Shown here piece after piece: positions 17,105 to 25,329 of a stretch of 64,000 nucleotides of DNA; the first letter of the stretch is position 1, and every line of letters begins with the position of its first letter. The position numbers and the translations under genes are program-made. The stretch covers positions 17,900-81,899 of the IMG/VR virus record IMGVR_UViG_3300032315_000747; one strand, 5' to 3'. The notes beneath the pieces are model-generated. The model was not told where the DNA came from and did no database searches. It saw nothing but the letters and a program-made list of their open reading frames with translations. The stretch is from a virus.

Positions 17105-17764
17105 ATGGCTCGTTATCAGGCTCCCAAGATTTCTTATTCGACTGGCGAAGTGTTTGCCGCTGCTTGTGCTGCACAGCGCATCAACGGTGAATATCTCAAG
17201 AACGACAAGGTTCTTTATGATACTGATGGGTATGTCGAGAAGGTCGAGAAGATCGCCAACAAAAAGCTGACTTCTCAGTTTCTTCGCGGTGTTTTTGAAA
17301 TCAGCGACGATGATCGTGAACAAGGGCAAGAGGTACGTCAGTACTGCAACTCCCTGACGTTCAAGATCCTGCAGGGAAAGACTCTGAGTGAGTTTGAGCA
17401 AGTTATGCTCAATGTTGCTGACAAAGAGATGGTTGACAGTTTCTATGAGATTGCTGTTATCTCGTCTCTCCCTGCGTCCCATGAGCGTTACAAAGCTCGT
17501 GCAGAAACTGATCGCCGTGTCCGTGACACGAATGGTTTTGTTGGTGACATGGGTGATAAGGTTGATCTCAAAGTTAACGTAATGAAGTGTTTTTATTCTC
17601 GTAACTGGAACGTGCATTTCATTACTGCGATCACTGAAAATAATGAGTCCGTGTTTTTCAGCAGCCGTGTTCAGTTTGATATCGGCAAGTCGCTGAATGT
17701 TAGGGGTACTGTTAAGTCTCATCGCGATGGGTCTTCTCAGCTTTCCCGTGTTAAGGTTCTCTGA
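17105..17764 (+). CDS. Phage protein with OB-like C-terminal motif
   Basis: A 219-residue protein from ATG 17105; an upstream in-frame TTG lies at the expected transcription start. The last 20 residues (RGTVKSHRDGSSQLSRVKVL) match a C-terminal pattern, hGTVKxH...qLxRVKV, that recurs in phage proteins and may be an OB-like nucleic-acid-binding strand pair. The middle is helical. Function is unknown. The folded element at 17766-17877 follows its stop directly. Confidence 0.55.
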   Translation: MARYQAPKISYSTGEVFAAACAAQRINGEYLKNDKVLYDTDGYVEKVEKIANKKLTSQFLRGVFEISDDDREQGQEVRQYCNSLTFKILQGKTLSEFEQVMLNVADKEMVDSFYEIAVISSLPASHERYKARAETDRRVRDTNGFVGDMGDKVDLKVNVMKCFYSRNWNVHFITAITENNESVFFSSRVQFDIGKSLNVRGTVKSHRDGSSQLSRVKVL

Positions 17765-17765
17765 A

Positions 17766-17877
17766 CCTTAAAGTGGGTGTTCGTCAAACACGAATGGTCT
17801 TTCGTAAAGTGGGTCTCCCTTCAATGGGTTGTAAATTCCCTAAGTGGACTGTTTGACGAACACCCAAATTTTAAAGG
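17766..17877 (+). ncRNA. Strongly folded non-coding element
   Basis: A perfect 15-bp inverted repeat (17775-17789 with 17851-17865) closes a 61-nt interior holding a 5-bp hairpin, ACGAA/TTCGT (17790-17794 with 17801-17805), and a weaker GGG/CCC stem (17826-17840). CCTT/AAGG can extend the base outward. AAAGTGG recurs inside at 17770 and 17806. No reading frame covers it, and there is no terminator-like T run. It may be a stable RNA or a processed 3' end. Confidence 0.5.
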
Positions 17878-17947
17878 AAGGTGTTGTAGCCTATTCGCCG
17901 CCAGCTACTTCATGAGCTGGAAAATCAGTAAAGAAGGATAAAGAATA

Positions 17948-18091
17948 ATGGAATTCCTCATAGCGTTTATCGTTGGTAGTATCGCCGGCGCGATCGGCGC
18001 GCGTCTGCAACTCTGGCTCGCTGATCGCTATTCTAAGCAGCGTAAGCGAGATGTCATGAAAGATTACCACACAGGTTATCTCAATGACTAA
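17948..18091 (+). CDS. Small membrane protein (47 aa)
   Basis: A 47-residue protein with an N-terminal hydrophobic segment (FLIAFIVGSIAGAIGARLQL) and a basic tail, so probably single-pass with the tail in the cytoplasm. It overlaps the next gene by 8 nt. Confidence 0.55.
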   Translation: MEFLIAFIVGSIAGAIGARLQLWLADRYSKQRKRDVMKDYHTGYLND

Positions 18092-18260
18092 TTCAGAGAT
18101 CCTAGACGACCTCGATGGTGTGCTGTCTGATGTTAGCCATCTACTCGACCGCGTGCCGGAAGAGACCGAGAGCCTGATGCTCCTCGGCATTCGTCGTACT
18201 CTTGTACGAATTGCTACCGCCATCGAGTCGAGAAAAAGTGCAAGATTGTCGAACACCTAA
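18084..18260 (+). CDS. Small helical protein (58 aa)
   Basis: A 58-residue protein predicted to be a helical hairpin (DDLDGVLSDVSHLLDRV, then LGIRRTLVRIATAI). The start overlaps the membrane protein upstream. No family recognised. Confidence 0.5.
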   Translation: MTNSEILDDLDGVLSDVSHLLDRVPEETESLMLLGIRRTLVRIATAIESRKSARLSNT

Positions 18261-18289
18261 CTGTCATTGACGTTTATATTGAGACGGCC

Positions 18290-18496
18290 ATGAACAGTAA
18301 AGAAAACATAATTAGGAAATTAAAAGAGGAACCGTTGTTAGTGACAAGTTTTTGGTGTAGATTTGGCTTACACAACTGGACCAAATATAATGAACCCGTA
18401 GACTACGAGGGGGCCTGGCGTCGCCGCCGTCGTAGTCAGGATCGGCGATGCGCCTCATGCAATAAGTTTAATCACTGGCTTATACCCGAACTTTGA
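18290..18496 (+). CDS. Small Cys-containing basic protein (68 aa)
   Basis: A 68-residue protein with CRFGLHNW, an Arg-rich stretch (WRRRRRSQDRR) and CASCNKF, which could form a small zinc ribbon. The basic patch suggests nucleic-acid binding. No family recognised. Confidence 0.55.
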   Translation: MNSKENIIRKLKEEPLLVTSFWCRFGLHNWTKYNEPVDYEGAWRRRRRSQDRRCASCNKFNHWLIPEL

Positions 18497-18498
18497 AC

Positions 18499-18527
18499 TT
18501 GACATCAACCTAATTTGATAGTATAGT
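18499..18527 (+). promoter_or_regulatory. Sigma70-type promoter before the ligase gene
   Basis: TTGACA (18499-18504), 17 nt, TATAGT (18522-18527). The DNA ligase start is 24 nt downstream. Confidence 0.8.
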
Positions 18528-18550
18528 AGTCTGTAACTTAAGGAAAATTA

Positions 18551-19900
18551 ATGTCGGCATCTTGGATTAACTCACTCAATAGTAGTGATTCTCGCATTCA
18601 CAAAGAAAATATTATCAGTCAGGCGCTAACAGCAGCATTGCTTGGCAACACAACTGCTAAGTTTTTTCTTAATATGCTGAAGCTTTGTTATGATCCATAT
18701 GTCGTGTTTGGGGTAAGACAGATACCAGAAACTTCTGGAATCACTGGTGCAGAAAACCCCTGGAACGAGTTTGGCGATCTTACTGTAAGGCTCAGCACTC
18801 GTGAAATCACCGGACATGATGCACGTGACGCTATCCAAACAATGGCAGACCGATTTGATAGTGACGAGTGGAATACTTTTCTTGCTCCCGTCTTGCGGCG
18901 AGACATACGCTGTGGCATATCGTCAACTACAATCAACAAAGTTTGCAAAAAGACAGAGTACGAAATTTCAGTTTTTGGGTGTCAACTGGCAACCAATTCT
19001 GAAGGCAGACCCGAGATGACCGGTATCAAACGTCTCGAACCTAAACTTGATGGCGTGCGTGTTCTACTAGTAGTGCAAGTTCTTGACAGCGGGGCACATG
19101 TCACATGCTATAGTCGTAATGGTAAGGTATTTGAGAACTTTAACCACATCGAAAAACAAGTACTTGATAACTTACCTGAAATGATTGCTGCTAGGCATGA
19201 GGTAGGAGGCCTTGGGGCAGACCTAACTCTTGGATTTGTGCTTGATGGTGAAGTTGTGGGTAATAGTTTTCAAGAACTGATGCGCCAGGCTCGTCGCAAA
19301 GAAAATGTTGCGAGCGAGGACAGTGTGTTTCATGTATTTGACATTATTCCTATTCTTGATTTTAGCAGGGGATACTGGAACGCATCCCTGACCAAACGTC
19401 TCGCATTGCTTGACGCAATGAAGTCTGCCATTGACAAGATGTCCAACCTAGAATTACTTCCACATCTACTTGTTGATCTTACTACACTCGAGGGCAGAAA
19501 CCAGCTTGATCGTTATGCAAAAGATATGGTTACTGCTGGATTTGAGGGCATCATGATCAAGGATCTTGCGACCCCGTATGAATGTAAGCGCAACACCGCC
19601 TGGATGAAGTACAAGCCCGTACATGACTACGACCTCGCTGTAATTGGGGTAGAGTCTGGAACCGGAAAGAACAAAGACAGAATGGGAGCTTTGGTGTGCG
19701 AAGGGATCGACGACGGAAAACACATCGTAGTCAATGTGGGTAGCGGGTTTACTGATGCCGAACGACAAGAATATTGGGATAACCGAAACGATCTGATCGG
19801 GCGATCGGTGGTAATTATGGCAGATGTGGTAACTCTTAATCAAAACGGCACTTATAGTCTACGTTTTCCTAGATTTAAATCATTTCGATATGACAAGTGA
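18551..19900 (+). CDS. ATP-dependent DNA ligase
   Basis: A 449-residue ligase of the T4 gp30 type. Motif I is EPKLDGVRV with the adenylated Lys165. CYSRNGKVFENF, LDGEVV, EGIMIKD and WMKYKP are the later nucleotidyltransferase motifs, and the C terminus is an OB domain. It seals nicks during replication and repair. A sigma70-type promoter precedes it, and the small zinc protein at 19910 follows closely. Confidence 0.93.
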   Translation: MSASWINSLNSSDSRIHKENIISQALTAALLGNTTAKFFLNMLKLCYDPYVVFGVRQIPETSGITGAENPWNEFGDLTVRLSTREITGHDARDAIQTMADRFDSDEWNTFLAPVLRRDIRCGISSTTINKVCKKTEYEISVFGCQLATNSEGRPEMTGIKRLEPKLDGVRVLLVVQVLDSGAHVTCYSRNGKVFENFNHIEKQVLDNLPEMIAARHEVGGLGADLTLGFVLDGEVVGNSFQELMRQARRKENVASEDSVFHVFDIIPILDFSRGYWNASLTKRLALLDAMKSAIDKMSNLELLPHLLVDLTTLEGRNQLDRYAKDMVTAGFEGIMIKDLATPYECKRNTAWMKYKPVHDYDLAVIGVESGTGKNKDRMGALVCEGIDDGKHIVVNVGSGFTDAERQEYWDNRNDLIGRSVVIMADVVTLNQNGTYSLRFPRFKSFRYDK

Positions 19901-19909
19901 GGAACTAAA

Positions 19910-20089
19910 ATGTCTGATTTAAATATTATTTTCGAAGAACTACCTCAACGCTGCGAAGGTTGTGGTATTATTGCAGAGACTCGACCGTTTGGCATCAATC
20001 ATGAAGAAATCTGCTTTGATTGTGCTATGAAGGATGAAGCGGTTACTCAGATCCGTATGAAAGAATTTCTGTTTGGCGATGAAGAATGA
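19910..20089 (+). CDS. Small zinc-finger-like protein (59 aa)
   Basis: A 59-residue protein with two CxxC pairs (CEGCG and CFDCA) 20 residues apart, a likely zinc site. It starts behind GAGGAAC and overlaps the next start as ATGA. No family recognised. Confidence 0.6.
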   Translation: MSDLNIIFEELPQRCEGCGIIAETRPFGINHEEICFDCAMKDEAVTQIRMKEFLFGDEE

Positions 20090-20328
20090 ACGAGAACACT
20101 GATGCTATAGAAGGTTGGGAAGAAGATCCAGTCGATTATGTAGAACTGCAAGCGATGGTCGGTAAGAAATATGTTTTTGAAGACGGAGATAGCATCGAGA
20201 TTGTACAGATCAAACGAAGAGACACCGGTCCTTGGGTAACATATCATGTTCAGCAAGGACCTGGTATTCCTAGAAAGTTGGTGATGATGCTCGACGAATT
20301 TCATATTACATATGGTCATCTGTTTTAA
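20086..20328 (+). CDS. Hypothetical protein (80 aa)
   Basis: An 80-residue beta-rich protein (YVFEDGDSIEIVQIKRRDTG). It is linked to the zinc protein upstream by an ATGA overlap. No function recognised. Confidence 0.6.
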   Translation: MNENTDAIEGWEEDPVDYVELQAMVGKKYVFEDGDSIEIVQIKRRDTGPWVTYHVQQGPGIPRKLVMMLDEFHITYGHLF

Positions 20329-20351
20329 ACCCAGCAGAAACAGAAAATTAG

Positions 20352-20359
20352 ACTAAATA
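20352..20359 (+). promoter_or_regulatory. Late-type box ACTAAATA, 4 nt before a start codon
   Basis: ACTAAATA ends 4 nt before ATG 20364, like other near-leaderless starts. Confidence 0.45.
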
Positions 20360-20363
20360 GTTA

Positions 20364-20495
20364 ATGACGATTGCATATGTATACGAATGGACTTACCTAT
20401 CTACATGTAAATGGTATGTAGGGTACCGCACTAAAGCCGGCACACATCCGGATGATAGATATTATTCCGGCAAGGAAAACACAAATGATATTTAA
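20364..20495 (+). pseudogene. Truncated GIY-YIG nuclease (43 aa)
   Basis: A 43-residue frame: AYVYEWTYLSTCKWYVGYRT followed by THPDDRYYSG matches the first third of GIY-YIG homing nucleases (Y-V-Y ... Y-V-G, then a HPDD/Y-SG loop). It then runs into a stop 11 nt inside the next gene, so the catalytic helix and C terminus are gone. It reads as a leftover of a homing gene, or a tiny gene kept for another reason. Confidence 0.5.
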
Positions 20496-22059
20496 TGTCA
20501 TCGTACTGTTAGTTGCCCTGTTTATTTCCGCAATTAGTGCTTTCTATTCCATCACTGGTTTGGCCGTTATCTTTTCGGCAGCAGCAGTGCCAGTGATGGT
20601 TATGGGAAGTGCATTAGAATTAGGTAAAATCACGGCGGTAGTATGGCTTCACAAATACTGGGCAAAAGCTGGATGGGTGTTAAAGGCGTATCTAGTGCTG
20701 GCAGTCGCGTCATTGATGTTGATCACTTCTATGGGGACCTATGGATATTTGGCAAAAGCTCATAGTGACCAGACTCTAGTAAGCGGAGATGCTGCTGCTA
20801 AGATTGATCTAGTTGACGAAAAGATCAAGATTTCGCGCGAAAACATTGCCATGAACCAAAAGGCTCTTGAGCAAATGAACAGTCAGGTTGATCAGTTGTT
20901 GGGTAGAACCGACGATGACAGAGGAGCTAATCGTGCGATTCAGGTTCGTAGGCAACAAGCCACAGAACGCAATCGATTAACACAAGAGATAGAAGCCGAA
21001 CAAGCTGAAATAGCAAAACTTAACGAAGAAGTTGCGCCCATTCGTGCCGAGATTCGTAAAGTTGAGGCTGAAGTAGGTCCCATCAAGTACATCGCCGCAA
21101 TGATATACGGTGATGACCCAGATACTAATTTATTAGAACGCGCGGTACGTTGGGTTATCATTCTTCTCGTACTAGTGTTTGATCCTCTTGCACTTGCTCT
21201 TATGGTAGCTGCACAGAGCAGCTATAAATGGTTAAATGAAGATTTAGCAAAAAAACAAAACGAAGACAAATCTACAGATAGTATAGAAGTTGTGCCATCT
21301 GCTGAACAGCCTAAACCTAAAGTTCGAGAAGATATCGCACCGAAGGAAGAAAAAGCTGAATCAATAGAGCATGACCTCCCGAAAACAACGGAGATAAAAT
21401 TAATACCAGAGCCAGTATTAATGATAAATGATATTTTCCCTTATACAGAGGATGTATACAATGATGCTACTAGACCTATACCAGAGCGCAATGAAGCAAT
21501 ACCTGCTGAATTCAATGAATCAGATAGAGAAGAGCCTGACGAAGCATCTTTGGCCGTCTCAGATAAAGATGTGGAACGATTGGGTGATTCTAAAAACGAA
21601 ACTGAAAAACGACATAAAATAGTAGAACCCAACATCAAGACTGAAGGAGTAACTCTGCGGTCTACCGGCGGAGACTATGTAGAATATGATGGAAAATCTA
21701 TGAGTACAGCCGCACTAAAGACGATGCGTCCTGATTTATTTGTCATTGTCGCGGATGAGGACCAGCCTATCAGCACTAATTTTGGAACGCAGTTTCCTAA
21801 GATTGCACAAAAAGGCGACGTGTTTGTGCGGGTAGACATGTTGCCGAATCGTGTTTATAAATTTGATAGCTATAAATGGATAGAGATTAACAAAGAACAA
21901 TCTGATTCTTATTTGTATGATGATGCTTATATAGGACATCTTATTGCCCAAATCGAACGGGGCGAATACGATGTTGATTTGCTTACCGAAAACGAAAAGG
22001 TACAAATAGAAGAATACATCGAAAAAAATACCCAGACAGTTTCGGTCGTCAAAGAGTAA
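20485..22059 (+). CDS. Membrane protein with long coiled coil
   Basis: A 524-residue protein from ATG 20485 behind AAGGAAAAC. Three N-terminal membrane segments lie in residues 1-95, a charged coiled coil in about residues 105-200 (KISRENIAMNQKALEQMN, EAEQAEIAKLNEEVAPIRAE), and a fourth membrane span at VIILLVLVFDPLALALMV. A long acidic region and a small C-terminal domain follow. It may act at the host inner membrane. No family name can be given. It sits 4 nt before clpX. Confidence 0.6.
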   Translation: MIFNVIVLLVALFISAISAFYSITGLAVIFSAAAVPVMVMGSALELGKITAVVWLHKYWAKAGWVLKAYLVLAVASLMLITSMGTYGYLAKAHSDQTLVSGDAAAKIDLVDEKIKISRENIAMNQKALEQMNSQVDQLLGRTDDDRGANRAIQVRRQQATERNRLTQEIEAEQAEIAKLNEEVAPIRAEIRKVEAEVGPIKYIAAMIYGDDPDTNLLERAVRWVIILLVLVFDPLALALMVAAQSSYKWLNEDLAKKQNEDKSTDSIEVVPSAEQPKPKVREDIAPKEEKAESIEHDLPKTTEIKLIPEPVLMINDIFPYTEDVYNDATRPIPERNEAIPAEFNESDREEPDEASLAVSDKDVERLGDSKNETEKRHKIVEPNIKTEGVTLRSTGGDYVEYDGKSMSTAALKTMRPDLFVIVADEDQPISTNFGTQFPKIAQKGDVFVRVDMLPNRVYKFDSYKWIEINKEQSDSYLYDDAYIGHLIAQIERGEYDVDLLTENEKVQIEEYIEKNTQTVSVVKE

Positions 22060-22063
22060 AATA

Positions 22064-23275
22064 ATGCCAGATAAACTTCAGTATTGTTCTTTCTGCGGAA
22101 CGCACAAAGACAACGTGACTAAATTGATCGTGGGCGATGACGCGGCTATATGCAGCGATTGCATCGCATTGTGTAACCAACTTGTTGTCAACGAGCAAAC
22201 AGAGGAACCAGTAGCCGCTGAACCTGAAAGCTTTGATGCGTATAGTATTAAGAAACACTTAGATCAACATGTTATTGGGCAAGACTCTGCTAAAGAAGTG
22301 TTGGCAGTCGCTATATCCAATCACTATAAAAGAATCACATATCCAACGTCGGATCTAGAGATTCGAAAAGGAAATGTATTACTTGTCGGTCCCACTGGAT
22401 CCGGCAAGACCTTGATCGCCCGAGCAGTTGCGAAGTACCTAAGTGTTCCTTTCGTGGTTGCGGACGCGACGAGTTTAACCGAATCAGGGTATGTTGGCGA
22501 AGACGTAGAAAGTATGATCAGTATGCTATTGTCTATTGCTAATGGTGATGTTGCATTGGCAGAGAGAGGCATCGTCTTTATCGATGAGATTGACAAGGTG
22601 TCACGTAAAAGTGAAAACGCCTCTGTTACGCGCGATGTTAGTGGAGAAGGTGTTCAGCAAGCACTGCTCAAGATGATCGAAGGGACGGTATGCCGTGTGC
22701 CGGTAACCGGGAAACGCAAGAATCCACAAGGAGATATGATTGAGGTCGATACTAAAAACATTCTCTTTATTGCCGGCGGCGCCTTCACGGGCCTCGATCT
22801 TATAATCAAAAATAGAATTCAGGGCGCCTCGATTGGATTCGTGCCAAATATAAAGACTAGGGACAAGAAAAGCAGTGCTATCACTCCAGATGATCTGATC
22901 AAATTTGGAATGATTCCTGAATTTATCGGCAGGTTCACTACGACTGTTGCATTGAACGAACTTACATTGGCCGAATTGATTTTGGTACTGACCTCAGTAA
23001 AAAACAATTTTATCGAGCAATTCGCGCATCTATTTAAGATAGACGATATTAAATTGTCCTTCACTGACGAAGCTGTATCACAGCTTGCGCAGCGTTGCAT
23101 AGAGCTAAACGTCGGTGCACGGGGTCTTCATACTGAGATAGAGCGAGTATTGATGCCGGCGATGTTCCATGTTAGCAAGCTTAAAGAACACGGGGTCACT
23201 GAATTAATAATCACCGATGAACACATCAAGGATCCTAGTTTAACAGTAGCGAAGTATCTTTCACCTAAAAAATAA
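22064..23275 (+). CDS. clpX: ClpX, ATP-dependent unfoldase of the Clp protease
   Basis: A 403-residue full-length ClpX. A zinc-binding domain (CSFCG and CSDCIALC) precedes the AAA+ core: Walker A GPTGSGKT, pore loop SGYVGEDVE, Walker [10 protein letters not shown], sensor region and arginine finger (EFIGRF). The ClpP-docking IGF loop is kept (GASIGFV). The second pore loop reads RKN where E. coli has RKH, so substrate choice may differ. With ClpP at 26963 it could form a complete phage ClpXP. Confidence 0.95.
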   Translation: MPDKLQYCSFCGTHKDNVTKLIVGDDAAICSDCIALCNQLVVNEQTEEPVAAEPESFDAYSIKKHLDQHVIGQDSAKEVLAVAISNHYKRITYPTSDLEIRKGNVLLVGPTGSGKTLIARAVAKYLSVPFVVADATSLTESGYVGEDVESMISMLLSIANGDVALAERGIVFIDEIDKVSRKSENASVTRDVSGEGVQQALLKMIEGTVCRVPVTGKRKNPQGDMIEVDTKNILFIAGGAFTGLDLIIKNRIQGASIGFVPNIKTRDKKSSAITPDDLIKFGMIPEFIGRFTTTVALNELTLAELILVLTSVKNNFIEQFAHLFKIDDIKLSFTDEAVSQLAQRCIELNVGARGLHTEIERVLMPAMFHVSKLKEHGVTELIITDEHIKDPSLTVAKYLSPKK

Positions 23276-23325
23276 TGCAGCGGATAACTTGACCCAAAAT
23301 ATTTTACAACTACTGAAATTTCTTG

Positions 23326-23333
23326 TATAAATA
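23326..23333 (+). promoter_or_regulatory. Late promoter TATAAATA before hsp20
   Basis: A perfect TATAAATA, 58 nt before the hsp20 start. Confidence 0.7.
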
Positions 23334-23391
23334 ACATTGTAGGGTGCTTTAACAGGCTCTATTGTCATTATTTGCTTAAAGGAGAAATAAT

Positions 23392-23862
23392 ATGACTAAT
23401 TCACAACTAACTCTTCGTTCCCTCGACATTCCGTCGATTCATAAATTTGCTGTAGGATTCGATAACGTCTTTGACGAACTTTTACGAATCAATGCACAGA
23501 ATGCACAGCAAGCAAACGGATCAAATTATCCCCCATACAACGTAGTAAAACATGATGACGATCACTTCGCCATCGAACTTGCCGTGGCTGGTTTTAATGA
23601 CGGGGATATCTCTATCACAGTAGAGAAGAATCTTCTAACCATCAAGGGTGAGCAAACACAAAGTCTTGATGAGCTAGAGAAGGAAGTCGAATACCTGCAT
23701 CGCGGTATTTCAGCCCGTAATTTCTCTCGCACATTCACTTTAGCGGAGCATGTCGAAGTAACAGGGGCAGCATCGGAGAACGGCATTCTCAAGATTGATC
23801 TTGAGCGTAAGGTTCCTGAAGAACAGAAGCCTCGCAAGATACCTATTACTTTCAACAAGTAA
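23392..23862 (+). CDS. Small heat-shock protein (Hsp20/alpha-crystallin)
   Basis: A 156-residue IbpA-like chaperone. The alpha-crystallin domain spans about residues 45-135 (YNVVKHDDDHFAIELAVAGF, then LLTIKGEQ, HRGISARNFSRTFTLAEHVE, GILKIDLERKVPE), with a short C-terminal tail ending RKIPITF that supplies the I-x-I-like oligomer contact. It holds unfolded proteins. Hsp20 genes are common in T4-like marine phages. It lies between clpX and clpS. Confidence 0.92.
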   Translation: MTNSQLTLRSLDIPSIHKFAVGFDNVFDELLRINAQNAQQANGSNYPPYNVVKHDDDHFAIELAVAGFNDGDISITVEKNLLTIKGEQTQSLDELEKEVEYLHRGISARNFSRTFTLAEHVEVTGAASENGILKIDLERKVPEEQKPRKIPITFNK

Positions 23863-23930
23863 TATTTCAGACACCTGCGGACGACATCTTTATTTAGTCC
23901 AAAGTTGTTGCTTTCTGTAGAAAATAGTAG

Positions 23931-23938
23931 TATAAATA
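23931..23938 (+). promoter_or_regulatory. Late promoter TATAAATA before clpS
   Basis: A perfect TATAAATA. The leader then carries TGCTTG/CAAGCA (23945-23961), a small hairpin, and AAAGGAAG before ATG 23981. Confidence 0.7.
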
Positions 23939-23980
23939 ATAATATGCTTGATGTGCAAGCACATTTAAAGGAAGATAATA

Positions 23981-24289
23981 ATGTCAACGAATGCAGATAC
24001 CCGTAGCAAGATCAAGCCTAATATTGCCTTGAAGGAGCCACCGCTTTTCAGGATCATCTACATCAATGATGAGGTGACTTCGATGGAATTTGTGGTCGGA
24101 TCACTGATAGACTATTTCAATTACAACCCAGATACTGCTAGTCAGATCACGTCTGAAATACATGAAAACGGCAGTGCAATCGTTGCTGTTCTACCTTATG
24201 AGATCGCAGAACAGCGCGGAATTGAAGTTACGCTTGATGCCCGTGCACAAGGATATCCGCTTCAGGTTAAGGTTGAAGCCGACAGCTAG
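23981..24289 (+). CDS. clpS: ClpS, adaptor of the Clp protease (N-degron recognin)
   Basis: A 102-residue ClpS. FRIIYINDEVTSMEFVV carries the N-degron pocket (Asn-Asp-Glu, Met), and EIHENG supplies the pocket histidine. The N-terminal extension is short. In E. coli ClpS feeds N-end-rule substrates to ClpAP, not ClpXP. No ClpA is seen here, so it may redirect host ClpAP, or have changed partner. A perfect TATAAATA lies 42 nt upstream and a strong hairpin follows its stop. Confidence 0.93.
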   Translation: MSTNADTRSKIKPNIALKEPPLFRIIYINDEVTSMEFVVGSLIDYFNYNPDTASQITSEIHENGSAIVAVLPYEIAEQRGIEVTLDARAQGYPLQVKVEADS

Positions 24290-24292
24290 TAC

Positions 24293-24327
24293 TTTGCGGC
24301 TCTGAATCTAAGACTCAGAGCCGCAAA
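24293..24327. terminator. Terminator-like hairpin between convergent genes
   Basis: A 13-bp perfect stem TTTGCGGCTCTGA/TCAGAGCCGCAAA with a 9-nt loop, just after clpS. T-rich flanks are weak. It sits between clpS (+) and the phosphoesterase-like gene (-), fitting a bidirectional stop. Confidence 0.7.
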
Positions 24328-24362
24328 TTCTTATAGCAGTAGAATTTCTCTTTCATACTGAC

Positions 24363-25061
24363 TCAAACAGTCAATGTGATTCTTTTAGCCCAATAGGGAT
24401 TCTTACTTAAATAAGGATTATTAACAAAATTGATATCATTGATATAGGTATCGACTGTTTTGCGGTAAGTACCAAATACCCAATGCGTGACTTTATGTTC
24501 AGTATCGCTACGTAGTACCTCTTTAAAAGGGATTTGTGCATTCTTTTGGTGAGGAGCCTCACCAAAATAAAGTTCTTCCTGCGGTACAGTATTCGATATC
24601 ACTATTATTTTTTTAACATCTAAGTGTTTTTGTAATTTTTCAATCGACTTGTGAAGATAGAACATATCTTCGTCTCTGGCTACCGTTCTTGCTGTTTCGC
24701 TAATCGTCGGTGTGATTCCTGAATCAGCCCATCCATTCGAGCCTAGTACGGCAATGCCATCAATGATAGCTACTTGTTGATGCAACAAACAGACATTAGG
24801 AATACTACTTGCAATAACAATAAGTTCTTTTGTTTTAGTAGAAATATCGACGGCATCAGCATATTCGAGTTGTCCAGGAACATAGAACACGCCTTGGTAA
24901 AATCTACTAAGATGAGATAGTGTTTGTATGATCGTTCGTGTATCAGAGCTAATATTGCCGGCTATGATACAATACAAACTAGTCGCCTTGTTTTCCCAAT
25001 TAAAATGGTCATCGGGCGCAAGATGCAGGTCGCCTATTATGTCAAAGCCAATATCTTGCAT
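24363..25061 (-). CDS. Degenerate metallophosphoesterase-like protein
   Basis: A 232-residue protein with the calcineurin-like fold order but altered ligands. IIGDLHL keeps the first GDxH. Later motifs are changed: AGNISS in place of GD, PGQLEY in place of GNHE, ISNTVP in place of the histidine strand, and FGTYRKTVD in place of GHTH. With most metal ligands lost it is probably not an active phosphatase and may bind a ligand or protein instead. It contrasts with the intact enzyme at 49620. Confidence 0.6.
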   Translation of the reverse strand: MQDIGFDIIGDLHLAPDDHFNWENKATSLYCIIAGNISSDTRTIIQTLSHLSRFYQGVFYVPGQLEYADAVDISTKTKELIVIASSIPNVCLLHQQVAIIDGIAVLGSNGWADSGITPTISETARTVARDEDMFYLHKSIEKLQKHLDVKKIIVISNTVPQEELYFGEAPHQKNAQIPFKEVLRSDTEHKVTHWVFGTYRKTVDTYINDINFVNNPYLSKNPYWAKRITLTV

Positions 25062-25071
25062 GAAATGTATT

Positions 25072-25266
25072 TTAGTCAGCTATGTTCAACTTTGGCTTGC
25101 GACCGGTTGTTTTTTTACCTGTTGCTTTCTTAGTTTCTGTTTTTTCTCGTGAAGGTTCTACTTCTTCTGCTAGCGTAGTTTCGTTTGTTTCGATTACAGG
25201 TTCAACTTTTGTGGGAGCAACAGCAGCCGTAAATTTAGTTAGTAGCTTTTTCAAAAATAACATCAT
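25072..25266 (-). CDS. Small basic protein with Lys-rich tail (64 aa)
   Basis: A 64-residue protein: a short hydrophobic N terminus (MLFLKKLLTKF), an acidic middle, and a Lys-rich C terminus (KKATGKKTTGRKPKLN) that may bind nucleic acid. Two adjacent ATG codons (25266, 25263) follow AGGAG. Confidence 0.5.
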   Translation of the reverse strand: MMLFLKKLLTKFTAAVAPTKVEPVIETNETTLAEEVEPSREKTETKKATGKKTTGRKPKLNIAD

Positions 25267-25294
25267 GAATCTCCTATTGCTGATGTTCTGTTAG

Positions 25295-25302
25295 TATTTA
25301 TG
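25295..25302 (-). promoter_or_regulatory. Late-type box CATAAATA for the small basic gene
   Basis: On the minus strand CATAAATACTAACAG, 28 nt before the start codon and its AGGAG. Confidence 0.5.
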
Positions 25303-25317
25303 ATTGTGCGATATTTG

Positions 25318-25325
25318 AATAAATA
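25318..25325 (+). promoter_or_regulatory. Late-type box AATAAATA, 4 nt before a start codon
   Basis: AATAAATACTTTATG: the box ends 4 nt before ATG 25330, with no Shine-Dalgarno sequence. It supports 25330 over the earlier in-frame ATG at 25300. Confidence 0.55.
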
Positions 25326-25329
25326 CTTT

